This document shows, piece by piece, positions 61,291 to 63,006 of a stretch of 63,006 nt of DNA (the first letter of the stretch is position 1; each line of letters starts with the position of its first letter). The DNA comes from Pseudomonadaceae bacterium (GTDB lineage: Bacteria > Pseudomonadota > Gammaproteobacteria > Pseudomonadales > Pseudomonadaceae), in contig CAAFUS010000007.1 of assembly GCA_900766265.1 (NCBI GenBank), positions 1 through 63,006 of the forward strand. Reading direction: 5' to 3'. Made by a program: the position numbers and the translations under genes. The notes under the pieces were generated by a model, which saw nothing but the letters and a program-made list of their open reading frames with translations, made no database searches and was not told where the DNA came from.

Positions 61291-62166
61291 TCACGCCATG
61301 AGGGCACCCTCAATCAGCGTCAGGCTGTGGCCGCCGATCCAGGGCGTCTGGTCGACATAGCGTACGGACACCAGACCGTTGCGCCTGAGCGCGGTGCCCT
61401 GGCGTACGCTGTAACCCTCCTGGGTGTCGGGGTCGGGAAAGCCCTGGCTTTGCAGGACTCGGGCGAGGCAGGCATTGGCGCTCCCGGTGACCGGATCCTC
61501 GGACAGCCTGCCCTGCTCGGCGAGCAACGCGCGCAGTTCATAAGTGCTGGATTCGCCCTGTGTGCTGCGCCCGTAGAGCGCGACGCCGTCGACGTTGCAG
61601 CGCTCGAGCAGCTCGCTCAGCCGGCCGGGGTCGGCCCTGACGGCCAGGCAGGCATCGGCCGAGTCACTGCGCGCCACCAGCCAGCGGATACCGATATCCA
61701 CCACCACGCATGGGATTCGGGCGCTCAGCTGATCCGTATCGAGCGCAAGGGCCAGCTCGCTGCGAACAGCCTCGTCGAGTGACAGCAGCGCCGCCTGGGG
61801 CGCGGCGAAGGACAGCGAGCCGTCGTGCATTCGAGCTACTTCCACCAGCCCGACGCCGCATTCCTGCGTCCACCGGCCCGCCGCCGTGGGGAGTACGCCG
61901 GCTTCGAGCAGGGCGTGGCAAGTTCCGAGCGTAGGGTGCCCGGCGAAGGGAAACTCGGTTTCCGGCGAGAAGATACGCACCCGGTAATCGGCACGCGGGT
62001 CTGTTGAGGGAAGCACAAAGGTGGTTTCCGCCAAGTTCGTCCAGCGGGCGATGGCCTGCATCTGTTCGCCCCCAAGCCCCTCGGCGTCTAGGATCACCGC
62101 CAGGGGATTGCCGAGGTAGGGTTGACGAGTGAACACATCGACCTGTTTGAAGCGTCGCTTCTGCAT
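61291..62166 (-). CDS. PhzF-family isomerase/epimerase-like protein
   Basis: A 291-residue protein of the PhzF family (diaminopimelate-epimerase fold). The start at 62166 (MQKRRFKQVDVFTRQPYLGN) is supported by a perfect AGGAGG site. The catalytic Glu47 lies in WTNLAETTFVLPS, and FPFAGHPTLGTCHALLEAG and EDPVTGSANACLARVL are the other conserved blocks. No phenazine genes are nearby. Most stand-alone PhzF-like proteins have unknown substrates, so no reaction is assigned. Confidence 0.88.
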   Translation of the reverse strand: MQKRRFKQVDVFTRQPYLGNPLAVILDAEGLGGEQMQAIARWTNLAETTFVLPSTDPRADYRVRIFSPETEFPFAGHPTLGTCHALLEAGVLPTAAGRWTQECGVGLVEVARMHDGSLSFAAPQAALLSLDEAVRSELALALDTDQLSARIPCVVVDIGIRWLVARSDSADACLAVRADPGRLSELLERCNVDGVALYGRSTQGESSTYELRALLAEQGRLSEDPVTGSANACLARVLQSQGFPDPDTQEGYSVRQGTALRRNGLVSVRYVDQTPWIGGHSLTLIEGALMA

Positions 62167-62212
62167 GGGTCCTCCTGTAGGTGCACTGGTGGTTGCATTG
62201 GAGCACGAGGTG

Positions 62213-62599
62213 TCAACGCTCGTAGAGCTCCAGCGGCAAGCCGTCCGGATCGGCGAAAAAGGTGAAGCGTCGTCCCGTGAGCGGATCGAGGCGAACTGCT
62301 TCGGTTTCAATACCGCGGGCGTCGAGCATCGCCAGGGTCGCGTCGAGATCATCCACGGCGAAGGCGAGATGGCGCAGCCCCTGAGCCTCTGGTCGGGAGG
62401 GCCGCGGTGGCGCACCGGGAAAGCTGAACAGTTCGAGCTGGACGTCGCCCACCTTCAGGTCCAGCTTCCAGGAGTCACGCTCGGCGCGATAGGTCTCGGC
62501 GATGACCTCAAGACCCAGCAGCTGGGTATAGAAGTGCTTGGAGCGCGGGTAGTCCGAACAGATCAGTGCCACGTGATGGAGAGCTTTGAGACAGGGCAT
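62213..62599 (-). CDS. VOC-superfamily metalloprotein (glyoxalase-like, YaeR type)
   Basis: A 128-residue single-domain VOC protein. Candidate metal ligands appear in the usual four places: His in LHHVALICSD, Glu in VQLELFSFPG, His in GLRHLAFAVDDL and Glu in PDGLPLELYE. The layout resembles YaeR-type glyoxalase-like proteins rather than GloA itself; the substrate is unknown. It lies 46 bases upstream of the PhzF-like gene on the same strand, so the two may be co-transcribed. Confidence 0.85.
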   Translation of the reverse strand: MPCLKALHHVALICSDYPRSKHFYTQLLGLEVIAETYRAERDSWKLDLKVGDVQLELFSFPGAPPRPSRPEAQGLRHLAFAVDDLDATLAMLDARGIETEAVRLDPLTGRRFTFFADPDGLPLELYER

Positions 62600-62773
62600 G
62601 GTTCGTCTGGTGAATCCTTCGATGGGTTCGGGTCGTGGCCGAGCAATCCTGAGGTTCGCGGGAGCGGAGGCCTCGGTTGGTTCTATATATTAGAGGAGCA
62701 TCAGGTCGCTGCGGGCTGACGTCACCCTGATAGGCGCCAGCGAAACGCTATGCGTCTTTTTTCAAAAGAAGCG

Positions 62774-62801
62774 TTGACACCATTTCTGGAGCCTGTATTA
62801 T
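62774..62801 (+). promoter_or_regulatory. Upstream rRNA promoter (P1)
   Basis: A perfect -35 TTGACA (62774-62779) and a -10 TATTAT (62796-62801) are separated by 16 bases, with an AT-rich tract upstream. They are placed about 180 bases before boxA or less, as in tandem rrn promoters. Confidence 0.8.
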
Positions 62802-62879
62802 TCGCCTCCTCGCTGCAGCGGCCACCGGCTCGCTAAAGCGATAAGCTGTTGAAATGGAAAGAAATTTTCGAAAAACAGC

Positions 62880-62907
62880 TTGACAGTAAGAAAGGCTGCT
62901 GTAGAAT
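62880..62907 (+). promoter_or_regulatory. Downstream rRNA promoter (P2)
   Basis: TTGACA (62880-62885) and TAGAAT (62902-62907) are 16 bases apart, followed by the GC-rich discriminator GCGCGGCC typical of stringently controlled rRNA promoters. An AT-rich stretch that could act as an UP element precedes it. Confidence 0.9.
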
Positions 62908-62944
62908 GCGCGGCCTCGGTTGAGACGAAAGACTTGATCGAAAC

Positions 62945-62955
62945 GCTCTTTAACA
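62945..62955 (+). promoter_or_regulatory. boxA antitermination element of the rRNA leader
   Basis: GCTCTTTAACA is identical to the E. coli rrn boxA core, bound in RNA by NusB-NusE. Its presence just after P2 confirms that an rRNA operon starts here, reading rightward. Confidence 0.92.
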
Positions 62956-63006
62956 ACTGAATCAAGCAATTCGTGTGGGTGCTTGTGAGGTAAGACTGGT
63001 AGTCAA

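Larger units (their letters stand above)
62600..63006 (+). other. rRNA operon promoter and leader region (genes beyond the right edge)
   Basis: This gene-free 407-base stretch holds two strong promoters and a boxA antiterminator, described separately. The last bases (AATTCGTGTGGGTGCTTGTG around 62968-62987) look like the 16S rRNA leader of pseudomonads. No mature rRNA sequence is reached within the window. Confidence 0.85.

Noticed and set aside
62748..62969. 73-codon minus-strand frame at the right end
   Set aside because: It covers the tandem rRNA promoters and boxA on the other strand, which explain this sequence.

Overview
The window is a high-GC gammaproteobacterial chromosome segment carrying the replication origin. 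Gene order (gyrB-recF-dnaN-dnaA / oriC / rpmH-rnpA-yidD-yidC-mnmE / mnmG-rsmG-parA-parB-atpIBEFHAGDC / glmU-glmR-glmS) and protein sequences point to a Pseudomonadaceae member, most likely of the Pseudomonas stutzeri (Stutzerimonas) group. The genus call rests on remembered protein similarity, not on a search.

Layout. 1-6.5 kb: start of ahpF, then gyrB, recF, dnaN and dnaA, all on the minus strand. 6.5-7.0 kb: oriC with DnaA boxes and an AT-rich unwinding region. 7.0-15.6 kb: ribosome, RNase P, membrane insertion, tRNA modification and partition genes. A second cluster of DnaA-box-like sites lies between mnmE and mnmG. Perfect DnaA boxes also occur inside mnmG, rsmG and parA. Two parS sites lie in gyrB/recF and a near-parS lies at 33.3 kb. 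15.7-22.8 kb: complete ATP synthase operon. 23-27 kb: amino-sugar genes with a DeoR-type regulator. 27-33.3 kb: accessory genes, comprising a decayed AraC regulator, a secreted tannase-family esterase, a RES/Xre toxin-antitoxin pair with its operators, a CobW-type GTPase and small proteins. 33.3-36.8 kb: TAXI-TRAP transporter operon. 37.2-41.1 kb: Fur-box-preceded ferric siderophore ABC transporter. 41-43.4 kb: aldo/keto reductase and a ZIP metal transporter.

43.4-47.4 kb: a probable light-response locus. It holds a DUF523-DUF1722 (YbgA-like) gene, two TGTACA-type operator candidates, a decayed TIGR01777-type epimerase, hemH, a LitR/PplR-like MerR regulator and a convergent short LOV photoreceptor. 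This is the most interesting accessory system here. 47.5-50.9 kb: YdeP/FdhF-type molybdopterin oxidoreductase with a LysR regulator. 51.3-55.5 kb: osmoregulated periplasmic glucan genes opgGH. 55.5-57.9 kb: an isochorismatase-fold hydrolase lacking the usual cysteine, a DUF3253 protein, and a Fur-box-preceded orfX-sodA pair. 57.9-61.1 kb: FHA protein, Ser/Thr kinase and PP2C phosphatase without type VI secretion genes in view. 61.3-62.6 kb: PhzF-like and VOC proteins. The right edge holds tandem strong promoters and a boxA antiterminator, the leader of an rRNA operon whose genes lie outside the window.

Limits: families were assigned by reading motifs and from memory. Start sites were chosen from Shine-Dalgarno spacing and family length. 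No search or folding program was run.
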